NCBI GenBank assembly: GCA_026390435.1
Contig: JAPLFY010000118.1
Span: 1 to 44,627 of the forward strand
DNA length: 44,627 bases
DNA from: Pseudomonadota bacterium
Lineage (GTDB): Bacteria; Bdellovibrionota_B; Oligoflexia; Oligoflexales; CAIYRB01
Direction of reading: 5' to 3'
In this document: piece by piece, positions 1 to 7,397 of the stretch
Numbering within the stretch: the first letter of the stretch is position 1
Layout of the letters: each line of letters starts with the position of its first letter
Translations under genes and position numbers: made by a program
Notes under the pieces: generated by a model
What the model was told of the DNA's origin: nothing
The model's database searches: none
Seen by the model: the letters and a program-made list of their open reading frames with translations, nothing else

Positions 1-116
1 CCGCCCTGTTGACCACCTTGGCCGCCTTGTTGACCGCCCTGTTGACCACCTTGGCCGCCTTGTTGACCGCCCTGTTGACCACCTTGGCCGCCTTGTTGAC
101 CGCCCTGTTGACCACC
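1..116 (-). repeat. 33-bp tandem repeat coding an 11-residue Gly/Gln unit
   Basis: Three perfect 33-bp units (1-33, 34-66, 67-99) are followed by a 17-bp partial unit (100-116). The period is a multiple of three and the reading frame on the minus strand stays open, giving the unit GQQGGQGGQQG. The array continues beyond the left edge, so its true copy number is unknown. Perfect identity between copies points to recent expansion by slippage or unequal recombination. Confidence 0.9.
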
Positions 117-692
117 GTTAGCATTATTATTCGCGTTACCATTTCCTTGGTTCGTATTATTAGCCGCACTGTTGTCGCCGACGCCCTTAGCCGTGAAGGT
201 CAAACTCGCCGTGGGGAGTGTTAAGTTCTTCGAGATAATCGTCGCACGGACCTCTAAGGTGTAACTCGTTCCGTTCTGAAGATTAACGAAGGTATAGGAA
301 TCCGTGCCATTGCTGGCATCGAATGCGGACTGAGTAGAAAGTTTACATTCGTACTTAATGTCGCTCTGGTTTGTACTCGCATCGAGACCAATCACGCTAA
401 ATTTGACTAAGTTAGGCGTAGGGCTGGCCTGCATTTCCGTACTATTCAGGAACACCACTGTTAGTGACTGTGCCTGTGCTTGAGTATTATCATCGGCGGC
501 AGGTGCCGGAAGCTCGGGAGTAGTCTCGTCCTCTTGTTGCTGCTGAGCCGCAGGGGTTGCCACAGGAGGCGTGGGGGCCGGGGTTGCCGTCGCCGAGTTG
601 CTCTTGCTCCTACCGCAAGCCGACATGGCAATAGCACCCAGTGACAGTGCAAGGAGAATACATTGACGTGGTCTTAAAAAGGGCACGGACAT
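1..692 (-). CDS. Lipoprotein with Fn3-like domain and Gly/Gln tandem repeats (3' end off window)
   Basis: ATG at 692 is preceded by AGGAGA at good spacing, and the frame stays open to the window edge (about 230 residues seen), so the C-terminus is missing. Residues 1-26 form a lipoprotein signal with lipobox M-S-A-C26 followed by Gly, so the mature protein should be lipid-anchored. A Pro/Ala/Gln linker follows, to about residue 65. Next comes a beta-rich stretch of about 80 residues containing 'NGTSYTLEVRA', which resembles a fibronectin type III strand (weak resemblance by eye). An Asn-rich segment then leads into an 11-residue Gly/Gln repeat that runs off the window. No enzymatic motif is visible. 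Function is unknown; a surface or periplasmic scaffold or adhesin is a guess. Confidence 0.8.
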   Translation of the reverse strand, partial: MSVPFLRPRQCILLALSLGAIAMSACGRSKSNSATATPAPTPPVATPAAQQQQEDETTPELPAPAADDNTQAQAQSLTVVFLNSTEMQASPTPNLVKFSVIGLDASTNQSDIKYECKLSTQSAFDASNGTDSYTFVNLQNGTSYTLEVRATIISKNLTLPTASLTFTAKGVGDNSAANNTNQGNGNANNNANGGQQGGQQGGQGGQQGGQQGGQGGQQGGQQGGQGGQQG

Positions 693-867
693 ATAGGCTC
701 TCCTAAGGTTTTTTTAATATCAACATTACGGCAGTCATGCTTTTAACATCTGTTTATAAAATAAACAAGCTTTTTATAAAATCTATTAATAATTTAATAA
801 AAACAGCAAATTACTGGCCAACCAGCCAATGTCAGTTCGAACCCGCAAGCATGCGAACAAGCTGCTT

Positions 868-1773
868 TTAGTCTTTGTCTACCTTTGGCGGGATCTCGGC
901 AAAGCGACCGGACTGATAATCCAGAATGGCCTCGCGTATTTCTTGTTCCGTATTCATTACAAAAGGCCCGCGACGGGCGACTGGCTCACGCAGTGGAGCA
1001 GCTGCAAGGACAAGAAAGCGACTTTGTGCTTTCGCTTTAACAAACAACTCACCCTGAACATCATCGAACAGAGCCAGTTGATGTGCTGCTACGTGCTTGC
1101 CTTCACTACCCGCGACCAGAGAACCTTCATAAATATAAACAAAATTTGTTAAATCTTTTTGTACTTCTAAAATAAACTCAGCATCAGCTTTGAGTTCAAC
1201 ATCAAGATAAAGAATTGGCTGATGAGTTTGAACCTGAGCAGTGACTCCACGGTACTCTCCAGCTAATACTTTTACCCGCTCACCCAAATCTGAATCTTCA
1301 ACAATGCGAACATGAGCAGCACTGAGCTCTTGATACCGTGGACTAGCCCGTTTATCTTTCGCTGCCAAATTCACCCACAACTGAAATCCATGCATCAATC
1401 CGCCAGTTTTTTGAAATGCTGCCGATGGCATCTCCGAGTGCACGACCCCCGCCCCTGCAGTCATCCACTGTAAGTCGCCAGGACGTAAAGTTCCGACATG
1501 ACCGGCTGAGTCGCGGTGCTCCATTTCACCCGCAAGCAAATACGTTACAGTTTCAAAACCTCGGTGCGGATGATCGGGAGCACCTTGTGCAGCTCCTGGC
1601 GCATAAGATATCGGGCCCATTTCATCTAAGAGAAGAAATGGATCGATCTGCAGTAACTCATGAGTGGGAAATGGACGGTGAATTAAAAAGCCTGCACCTT
1701 CCATGGCCTGATGGCCAACTACGATGCGCGAGACGCTTTTCCTGTGTTTAACGGCTTTGGCGTCGTGGCTCAT
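868..1773 (-). CDS. Pirin family protein (cupin, quercetin-dioxygenase-like)
   Basis: This 301-residue protein matches the pirin family along its length. The metal-binding set is present as H68 and H70 in 'DHPHRGFETVTYLL' and H112 and E114 in 'VVHSEMP', corresponding to the His/His/His/Glu iron ligands of characterised pirins. The N-terminal cupin contains 'PGDLQWMTAGAGVVHSEMP', the family hallmark, and a second cupin fills the C-terminal half, where ligands are usually lost. Bacterial pirins include quercetin 2,3-dioxygenases and redox-sensitive regulators, so the substrate cannot be named. There is no signal peptide, so it should be cytoplasmic. It is transcribed alone and divergently from the downstream acyltransferase. 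Confidence 0.9.
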   Translation of the reverse strand: MSHDAKAVKHRKSVSRIVVGHQAMEGAGFLIHRPFPTHELLQIDPFLLLDEMGPISYAPGAAQGAPDHPHRGFETVTYLLAGEMEHRDSAGHVGTLRPGDLQWMTAGAGVVHSEMPSAAFQKTGGLMHGFQLWVNLAAKDKRASPRYQELSAAHVRIVEDSDLGERVKVLAGEYRGVTAQVQTHQPILYLDVELKADAEFILEVQKDLTNFVYIYEGSLVAGSEGKHVAAHQLALFDDVQGELFVKAKAQSRFLVLAAAPLREPVARRGPFVMNTEQEIREAILDYQSGRFAEIPPKVDKD

Positions 1774-1941
1774 AAAATTTACCTATCTTGTGCTAAAATT
1801 AGATTCTAAAAATCTTCCGTGCATCAGCTAAGTCGACGCAATTTTATCACGAGACTTAGCCAGCAATTATTTGATTCTGAAGTCGCCGGTAACAGTCGGC
1901 ATTATATTACCTAGAACCCCCCAATTTTACAGGATCTCACC

Positions 1942-2859
1942 GTGACATTTATTGAAAAACATCTTGATCTCCACCCGCCCAAAAATCAATCCTCATGGCG
2001 CAAGATTGCCATAGGGACCTGGCGTAGCGCTAAGGATCCAAGCGTTTATGGTGTGCTGGAACTGCGTTGCGAAAAAGCGATGGAATATATCGATAGCTTA
2101 AGCAAGAGCAGCGGCCAGCGTGTGACCATCACGCATTTTCTTGGCAAGGCGATCGCTGAAGCACTAAGAAGGAATCCTGAGATCAACAGTGTGCTGCGCT
2201 TTGGAAAAATCTATAGTCGCAAGAATGTCACTTTATTTTTCCAGGTGGCCACTGATCAGCAAGGCAAAGATCTGTCAGGTGTTATTGTCCGCGATGCAGA
2301 AAATAAGACACTACTACAGATGACAACCGAGATGAATAAGCGGATCGCTTCTGTCCGCGACTTCTCGGATAAATCATATTCACAAATGAAATCATTAATG
2401 TCGTTGATACCGGGTTGGTTGACCGGCTGGGTTCTAGACATTGCAGGATTTATTCAGTACAGCCTAAATATGTGGTCACCGTTACTCGGTACCCCAAAGG
2501 ATCCAATGGGTAGCGTGATGATCACCAACATTGGCTCCCTCGGACTGGACCTTGGGTTTGCACCATTAGTCGCATATTCGCGCGTCCCTTTACTCATCAC
2601 GGCCGGCGCCATCAAACAAAGACCCGTCGTTGAAAATGGTGAGATTGTTGTTGGAACGACCATTCCGCTTTGCGTCACTTTTGACCACCGGATCATTGAT
2701 GGAATGCATGCCTCAAAACTGTCCCAGACCATGATTAAGATTTTCGCCGATCCGGAGACGGAACTAAATGTAGCGGAAAGGGAAAAAACCCCTGCACCCG
2801 CCTTAGCTTTAACGGTCGGAGCTCACTCACGAGAGTCCACTCTGCCAAGCCCCGCCTAA
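1942..2859 (+). CDS. Stand-alone E2-type acyltransferase (2-oxo acid dehydrogenase E2 catalytic domain)
   Basis: The 305 residues form only the chloramphenicol-acetyltransferase-like catalytic domain of E2 components. The active-site motif DHRIIDG is intact (H249, D253). 'FLGKAIAEALRRNPEINSVL' and 'GSVMITNIGSLGLDLGFAPL' are typical of the fold. The lipoyl domain, Pro/Ala linker and E1/E3-binding domain of real dehydrogenase subunits are all missing, and no E1 or E3 gene is adjacent. It is therefore probably a free CoA-dependent acyltransferase rather than part of a dehydrogenase complex; the acyl donor is unknown. The start is GTG, with AGGA about 7 nt upstream. Confidence 0.85.
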   Translation: MTFIEKHLDLHPPKNQSSWRKIAIGTWRSAKDPSVYGVLELRCEKAMEYIDSLSKSSGQRVTITHFLGKAIAEALRRNPEINSVLRFGKIYSRKNVTLFFQVATDQQGKDLSGVIVRDAENKTLLQMTTEMNKRIASVRDFSDKSYSQMKSLMSLIPGWLTGWVLDIAGFIQYSLNMWSPLLGTPKDPMGSVMITNIGSLGLDLGFAPLVAYSRVPLLITAGAIKQRPVVENGEIVVGTTIPLCVTFDHRIIDGMHASKLSQTMIKIFADPETELNVAEREKTPAPALALTVGAHSRESTLPSPA

Positions 2860-2869
2860 ATAAAAAAAA

Positions 2870-2897
2870 GGCTGGGATGCTTAGTCGCATCCCAGCC
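2870..2897 (-). terminator. Intrinsic terminator between convergent genes
   Basis: An 11-bp perfect stem (GGCTGGGATGC / GCATCCCAGCC) with a 6-nt loop lies between two convergent genes. On the minus strand the stem is followed by eight T residues, so it is a strong terminator for the Gly/Tyr-rich lipoprotein gene. On the plus strand a looser T-run follows, so it may work in both directions. Confidence 0.85.
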
Positions 2898-2947
2898 AAA
2901 TCATACTTTTTAATGAGCTTAATTACTGTCTGGCCAAATACCAGATC

Positions 2948-3454
2948 TTAGTAACGGTTGTAGGAATAGTAGTTGTAACCACCGATTCCACCGAATCCGC
3001 CGTAACCGTAACCGTAGCCGTAGCCGCCCGACATTAGGTATGGGGAGTAGCTTCCACCCCAGTAACCAGAGCCGTATCCACCGTAGTAGCCGGAGCCGTA
3101 ACCGTAGCCGAATCCGCCGAGGCCCCAACCGCACCATGACTGAGTCGATGAGTTACCATCGAGCTCGGACTTGCTCGCCACGATCTTTTGTGGCTCTGCA
3201 CCAGCTTCGAAAGCGGCACTGAGACCTTCTGGCGTTGACAGGCTAGCTTTGTCAGCATTAACCGTACGCATGCTTGGCTCACCAGTTGGGTTACCACTTG
3301 CATCCACAGGAACGCGGATGATGGCTGCTGCTGGGACCAGGGCAGCGTTGACATCGGCAGCTGCCGGTTGGGTGTCATTGCTGGTGGACTTCGTTCCACA
3401 AGCGGTGGCACCAACGACGAGACCAACCAAGATCAGGGGTTTCACAAAACGCAT
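2948..3454 (-). CDS. Gly/Tyr-rich lipoprotein
   Basis: A 168-residue protein with a lipoprotein signal ending in lipobox A-T-A-C19. The start has an excellent GGAGGAG ribosome site. The middle (residues about 25-105) is Ala/Ser-rich with no recognisable domain. The C-terminal 60 residues consist almost entirely of Gly, Tyr, Ser and Trp in GYGYG-type repeats, resembling the low-complexity segments of adhesive or cell-surface proteins. A long AT-rich leader precedes it and a strong terminator follows, so it is monocistronic. Function is unknown; an abundant envelope lipoprotein is plausible. Confidence 0.85.
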   Translation of the reverse strand: MRFVKPLILVGLVVGATACGTKSTSNDTQPAAADVNAALVPAAAIIRVPVDASGNPTGEPSMRTVNADKASLSTPEGLSAAFEAGAEPQKIVASKSELDGNSSTQSWCGWGLGGFGYGYGSGYYGGYGSGYWGGSYSPYLMSGGYGYGYGYGGFGGIGGYNYYSYNRY

Positions 3455-3671
3455 CTTGACTCCTCCAGGCTGTTGTTTGAGGACGGACGTCCTCAGGCTT
3501 GAATTTGCTTACTCATAATTACCAGGCAGGGGTGTTTTTATATTATTTTAAAAAATAATCAAAGTCTTTTTATAAAGACATAGTGTTTATAGTTATTTAC
3601 GTCTTAATAAGGATAATTGGTAGACAGCAAAAATTTATAACAATTATGAAAAATTTTTTAAAATTAATAAG

Positions 3672-4643
3672 TTATGACTTTAAAATCCAATCCAGTACAA
3701 AAGCATCCAGCCAGCGTCGATCCCCATATGATGTATGGTCACGCGAGTAAAACCCCATGTGCCCCCCATAAGTCTCAATCCTGACAAGGACGCTAGACGA
3801 ACTCTTCGATCTAAAGATGTCGACGGGGATAATCGGATCATCTGCTGCTACGAGGATATCGGTAGGCACGGTGATCGAGGATATCACCGACTGCGATGAG
3901 CATTGGGTATAGTAATCATCACGACTAACAAACCCCGCCACTGGAGCTGTGTAAACTTCATCAAACTGACGTAGGCTTAACCCAAACTCTAAGTTGCGAC
4001 GATCACCCGAAGGACGCTGAAGCTCCCGAGCGCGCGCTTGACGCGTCAGCATCAAACTAAAAAACTGATCGATGGCCTTGTTATGTCGATTTGACAAAGC
4101 TAACGAGCAAGCTTCAAGGTCGATCGGCGGACAGACGGCTAAAGCCTTTTGCAAATGTGCGTGATTTGCCCTGGGCTGCTGCCCCAAAAGACGCAACAGC
4201 ATATTACCGGATAGCGAATATCCAATTGCCACACACTTACGCCCAGGCCAAGTTTTAGCGATAAAACTTAGGGTGGCAGCAATATCATCGGTGCGCCCTG
4301 AATGGTAAAGCCCACGGGCCCGAGTCTGACTTCCCGGGCCACAGCCGCGGTGGTGAAAGCGCAGCGCAGTGAAACCAAGACAATTTAACTTCGCGCTCTG
4401 CCGCACTATCAACGAACCGTCGCCGGAGCCGCCAAGTCCGTGCATGAGCAAGACTAGAGGCTTTTCTGCGTCGTCGACTGCCGGAGACTCCACATTGAGA
4501 AGCAGAGCATCACCATCAGCGAGCGGAACCCAAAGCCGCTGAGTATGCTTTAGTCGAACCAATGGCGACACGAGAGCCGCAAAAATAGTTTGAGCGTGCG
4601 CGTTAGCGAGCAAAGGGTGAGGTATAAAATGGTTGGTAGTCAT
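3672..4643 (-). CDS. Alpha/beta hydrolase, YheT family
   Basis: 323 residues, the usual length of the YheT/EMB8 group of alpha/beta hydrolases. Visible motifs are the oxyanion segment 'LMHGLGGSGDGS', the nucleophile elbow GYS143LSG, an acid in 'AADDPIIP' (near residue 269) and the catalytic His at 295 in 'YGGHMGFYS'. 'ALRFHHRGCG' is also typical of the family. Members are cytoplasmic or membrane-associated esterase-like enzymes with poorly defined substrates. There is no signal peptide. It is transcribed leftward and ends in AT-rich DNA. Confidence 0.88.
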   Translation of the reverse strand: MTTNHFIPHPLLANAHAQTIFAALVSPLVRLKHTQRLWVPLADGDALLLNVESPAVDDAEKPLVLLMHGLGGSGDGSLIVRQSAKLNCLGFTALRFHHRGCGPGSQTRARGLYHSGRTDDIAATLSFIAKTWPGRKCVAIGYSLSGNMLLRLLGQQPRANHAHLQKALAVCPPIDLEACSLALSNRHNKAIDQFFSLMLTRQARARELQRPSGDRRNLEFGLSLRQFDEVYTAPVAGFVSRDDYYTQCSSQSVISSITVPTDILVAADDPIIPVDIFRSKSSSSVLVRIETYGGHMGFYSRDHTSYGDRRWLDAFVLDWILKS

Positions 4644-4741
4644 TTAGATGCAGCGTAACCCTAGGCTTACCGCAAGTGCAAGTCTGCAAGTGCAGTTCTT
4701 GAGAGAGCTGCTAATGGCTACGAAGAGGAGCATGGAGGAAA

Positions 4742-4818
4742 TGGTAGGCGTTTACGGATTTGAACCGTAGACCCCCTCGGTGTAAGCGAGGTGCTCTAAC
4801 CAACTGAGCTAAACGCCT
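4742..4818 (-). tRNA. tRNA-Val (anticodon UAC)
   Basis: A complete 77-nt cloverleaf on the minus strand. The acceptor arm AGGCGTT/AACGCCT, a 4-bp D stem, the anticodon stem CCTCG/CGAGG around loop CTTACAC, and the T stem TACGG/CCGTA around TTCAAAT all pair. The anticodon is TAC, with A at position 37. The 3' CCA is encoded (4742-4744). This isoacceptor corresponds to the known substrate of TrmN6, whose gene lies at 24908-25657. Confidence 0.97.
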
Positions 4819-4891
4819 GTGCTGCCGTCTTCACGTTGTGCCCATAGCTTGTCGCAAAGGAACACCATATCTGTCAACTGCAAAGGAGGGG

Positions 4892-5947
4892 CTAGCCAAA
4901 GATAGCGGCAATCTTTTCTGTCGTCGGCGGGCGTAGGATCCCCATCTCCGTGACAATCGCGCTGATTAGGGCCGCCGGGGTGACGTCGAACGCAGGGTTG
5001 AAGACCGGAGCGTCTAGCGGAGTCACCTGCTTACCGCCACTTAGTCTTAACTCCTCGGCACCTCGCTCCTCGATTCTGATCTCAGACCCTGATGATATAG
5101 CGACATCAAAGCTACTTAGAGGTGCCGCAACAAAAAATGGCAGCCCATGATAATGGGCTTGTACCGCCAGACCGTAAGTTCCAATCTTATTTGCTGTATC
5201 CCCGTTCGCGGCAATGCGGTCAGCACCTACGATCACCATATCTACGGATCGACACTGCATTAGATATGCGGCGGCACTATCGCAGATCACCTGGTAAGGT
5301 ATCCCCTCTGCTTGTAGCTCATAGGCCGTTAGTCTCGCCCCCTGTAGATAGGGGCGCGTCTCATCCACATAAACCATAGCTAGCCGTCCGCATGCATGAA
5401 GTGACCTAATCACGCCAAGCGCCGTGCCATAACCCGCAGTGGCTAAACTGCCCGTATTGCAATGCGTCAATATACGCAGCGGGACCCCAGGCGCTTCGTG
5501 CACCAAATCAAGTCCGTGCTTACCTATCGCGTAACAAGTCGCAAGATCTTCAGCAAAAATTCGCTGTGCTAACTCTGTTAGCAGGCGCGCCACCTGCACT
5601 CGCAAGGTTGACGGAGCCAAAACCCGAACGGTCCGGCGAAATTCATCCAAAACCTTGAACAGATTTACTGCCGTAGGGCGTGTCATGCTGAGTCTCTCGA
5701 CTTCCCCTTCGAAGACAGACAGATCGTCTGCCAAAGTACCCGGCAGCCTCGCCCGCTCGCTGGCACTCATCGCCAAGGCAAAAGCGGCTGCGTCTGCAAT
5801 CGCTGGGGCGCCGCGGACGACCATGTTTTCGATGGCCGCAGCTACCGATTCTACATCATGACACTTTAGCCAGATTTCAGCCTCTGGCAGTCGCCGCTGG
5901 TCTAGCAACTGCAAAACGCTGCCATCATATTTCATTGCGGAAAACAT
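4892..5947 (-). CDS. mtnA: S-methyl-5-thioribose-1-phosphate isomerase
   Basis: Converts methylthioribose-1-phosphate to methylthioribulose-1-phosphate in methionine salvage. Family motifs are 'VVRGAPAIADAAAFALA', 'HCNTGSLATAGYGTALGVI', 'VDETRPYLQGARLTAYEL' and 'GADRIAANGDTANKIGTY'. C163 and D243 match the catalytic Cys and Asp of characterised MtnA enzymes (C160/D240 in Bacillus subtilis). The frame is open to an ATG at 5977, but AAGGAGG lies just upstream of the ATG at 5947. I therefore prefer 5947 (351 residues); the ATG at 5935 is also possible. No other salvage genes are adjacent, and no SAM-type leader is recognisable upstream. Confidence 0.92.
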   Translation of the reverse strand: MFSAMKYDGSVLQLLDQRRLPEAEIWLKCHDVESVAAAIENMVVRGAPAIADAAAFALAMSASERARLPGTLADDLSVFEGEVERLSMTRPTAVNLFKVLDEFRRTVRVLAPSTLRVQVARLLTELAQRIFAEDLATCYAIGKHGLDLVHEAPGVPLRILTHCNTGSLATAGYGTALGVIRSLHACGRLAMVYVDETRPYLQGARLTAYELQAEGIPYQVICDSAAAYLMQCRSVDMVIVGADRIAANGDTANKIGTYGLAVQAHYHGLPFFVAAPLSSFDVAISSGSEIRIEERGAEELRLSGGKQVTPLDAPVFNPAFDVTPAALISAIVTEMGILRPPTTEKIAAIFG

Positions 5948-6042
5948 ATGCCTCCTTCGCATTGGCGATGGAGGCATTATAGCGACGATATCGACTCCTG
6001 GTAATGCGAACTCTCCAGGAGGCTTATCTTTGGCTACCGAAA

Positions 6043-7386
6043 TTAAATGGCTATATCATCCAGATCGTCAAGATCGCTCAAGGCTTCTTCCTCACCGGTG
6101 ACTTCGTCGCGGCTACGTTTCGCCTTCTTCTTATCCAACTTCTTATCCAACTTCTTATCCAGCTTCTTATCCGCCTTCTTAACTGTATGCGACTGAAAGT
6201 CAACAATCGACCCGGCAGCTTCACTAGTGAATTCAGTATCTGGCGATGAGGTAAAGGCTGACATCGGTGCACTCACGTTGCTGACACTGCTCACGGCGCT
6301 TTTTTTCGACTTACCCTTTAATTCCGAGAATTCCGAGAATTCCGACGCCGGCATACTATGTGCTGTCGCCAATAAACTTGCTGGAACCGAACCCAGGGTA
6401 CTAATGGCACTGAAAGAGCTGGACTCAGCTACAGTACTCACCGCCGATACGCGCGACAATTGTGTACCTACAAGCGACTCTGGCGTCTGTGTCACACCGT
6501 GATTACTGAAATCTGTTTGCTCTGCATAGGCACGAAACTCGCGACCAGCCCGGCGCCGCCTTAATGCAACTAAGAACACTCCCAACACTAAGATTACGGC
6601 AACACTGACACCGCCATACACCATCCCAACAAATCTTTGGGGCGTAGGACTACCCAATTTGCTTGAGACCATACTATCCCAGGCCTCAGTCAGGTATTGG
6701 TTGGCCCCCTCGCCTTCAAAGTGTTCAGCTAAATCTGTAAACGTGAGTAGATAGTGTCGATTTAAAGAGGAAATTAGAATATGTGCTTGCATCAAATTGA
6801 CGCGGTCAATCGTGAATTCCGTATAGAATAGCAGCCCTTTACGTCCATCGGAAAGATCCACAGGTACCTGATTGCGTACGCGGTAATCACTGACCAGCTG
6901 GCTTGACTGCGCAAACATCCGAGGAATCTTTTCCTCGAATTCCTTTGCTGTAACTGCATCGATATAACGAGGACCAGAGAACCCCGCTACCTGCAGGGTG
7001 CGCTGATACTTCATGCCATTCTGCAGCGGCGGCTGAGCTAGCAACGTAAGATCCGGACGCTGCGTGTATACTCCCCATCCCTTCGGCGGGATGATGCTGA
7101 AATCCCCTTCCCGCAAAGTGATCCTGCTACCGTCGGCTGTCACTAATTCAGCATTAGCACTGGAAGAAGCAACATCCGGGCCCGCTGCCGCCACAACCGG
7201 TGGCGGCACGGCTGCAACTGATTCGACCGGTGGCGGTACGGCTGCTGCTGATTCGACCGGTGGCGGCACGGTCTCAGTTTCACTAGCAACGTTGGCACTT
7301 GTATCTTCCTCAGCTGCGGTTGGACTAGTAAAGAAAATAAGTGAAATGCTAGCTGCAACAGAAGATTTGATTAGAAAATTACGCAT
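6043..7386 (-). CDS. Single-pass membrane protein with periplasmic domain and repetitive tails
   Basis: About 447 residues. A signal peptide is followed by three near-identical copies of a Pro-Pro-Pro-Val-Glu-Ser type unit. A globular domain of about 170 residues ('GDFSIIPPKGWGVYT...') faintly resembles the PsbP/DcrB fold by eye. One transmembrane helix lies near residues 252-275, followed by RRRR, which places the C-terminus in the cytoplasm. The tail is Ser/Ala-rich and ends in DKKL repeats and an acidic Asp/Leu stretch. A GTG at 7401 overlaps the stop of the upstream TPR gene (GTGA), but the ATG at 7386 has a better ribosome site (GAGGGG). The two genes are thus translationally coupled and probably work together. 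Function is unknown. Confidence 0.8.
   Translation of the reverse strand: MRNFLIKSSVAASISLIFFTSPTAAEEDTSANVASETETVPPPVESAAAVPPPVESVAAVPPPVVAAAGPDVASSSANAELVTADGSRITLREGDFSIIPPKGWGVYTQRPDLTLLAQPPLQNGMKYQRTLQVAGFSGPRYIDAVTAKEFEEKIPRMFAQSSQLVSDYRVRNQVPVDLSDGRKGLLFYTEFTIDRVNLMQAHILISSLNRHYLLTFTDLAEHFEGEGANQYLTEAWDSMVSSKLGSPTPQRFVGMVYGGVSVAVILVLGVFLVALRRRRAGREFRAYAEQTDFSNHGVTQTPESLVGTQLSRVSAVSTVAESSSFSAISTLGSVPASLLATAHSMPASEFSEFSELKGKSKKSAVSSVSNVSAPMSAFTSSPDTEFTSEAAGSIVDFQSHTVKKADKKLDKKLDKKLDKKKAKRSRDEVTGEEEALSDLDDLDDIAI
6127..6179 (-). repeat. 12-bp tandem repeat coding DKKL
   Basis: Four to five copies of a 12-bp unit (TTCTTATCCAAC and close variants on the plus strand) encode a highly basic DKKL/DKKK array in the cytoplasmic tail of the membrane protein. 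The charge pattern would suit binding to nucleic acid or acidic lipid, but that is only inference. Confidence 0.8.
7197..7285 (-). repeat. 30-bp tandem repeat coding a PPPVES-type linker
   Basis: Three 30-bp units beginning ACCGGTGGCGG on the plus strand encode Pro-Pro-Pro-Val-Glu-Ser followed by Ala/Val. They sit directly after the signal peptide of the membrane protein and look like an extended periplasmic spacer. Confidence 0.8.
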
Positions 7387-7397
7387 AATCCCCTCTT

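Noticed and set aside
1-116. CRISPR-like array of short repeats
   Set aside because: The units are directly adjacent with no spacers, the period is a multiple of three and they code for Gly/Gln in a lipoprotein frame.
780-867. Terminator downstream of the pirin gene
   Set aside because: Only a 4-5 bp imperfect stem (CTGG/CCAG) is seen before the T-rich stretch, too weak to support a call.
5948-6042. SAM or other methionine-related riboswitch upstream of mtnA
   Set aside because: The gap is under 100 bp with no recognisable aptamer pairing and no terminator or sequestering stem.
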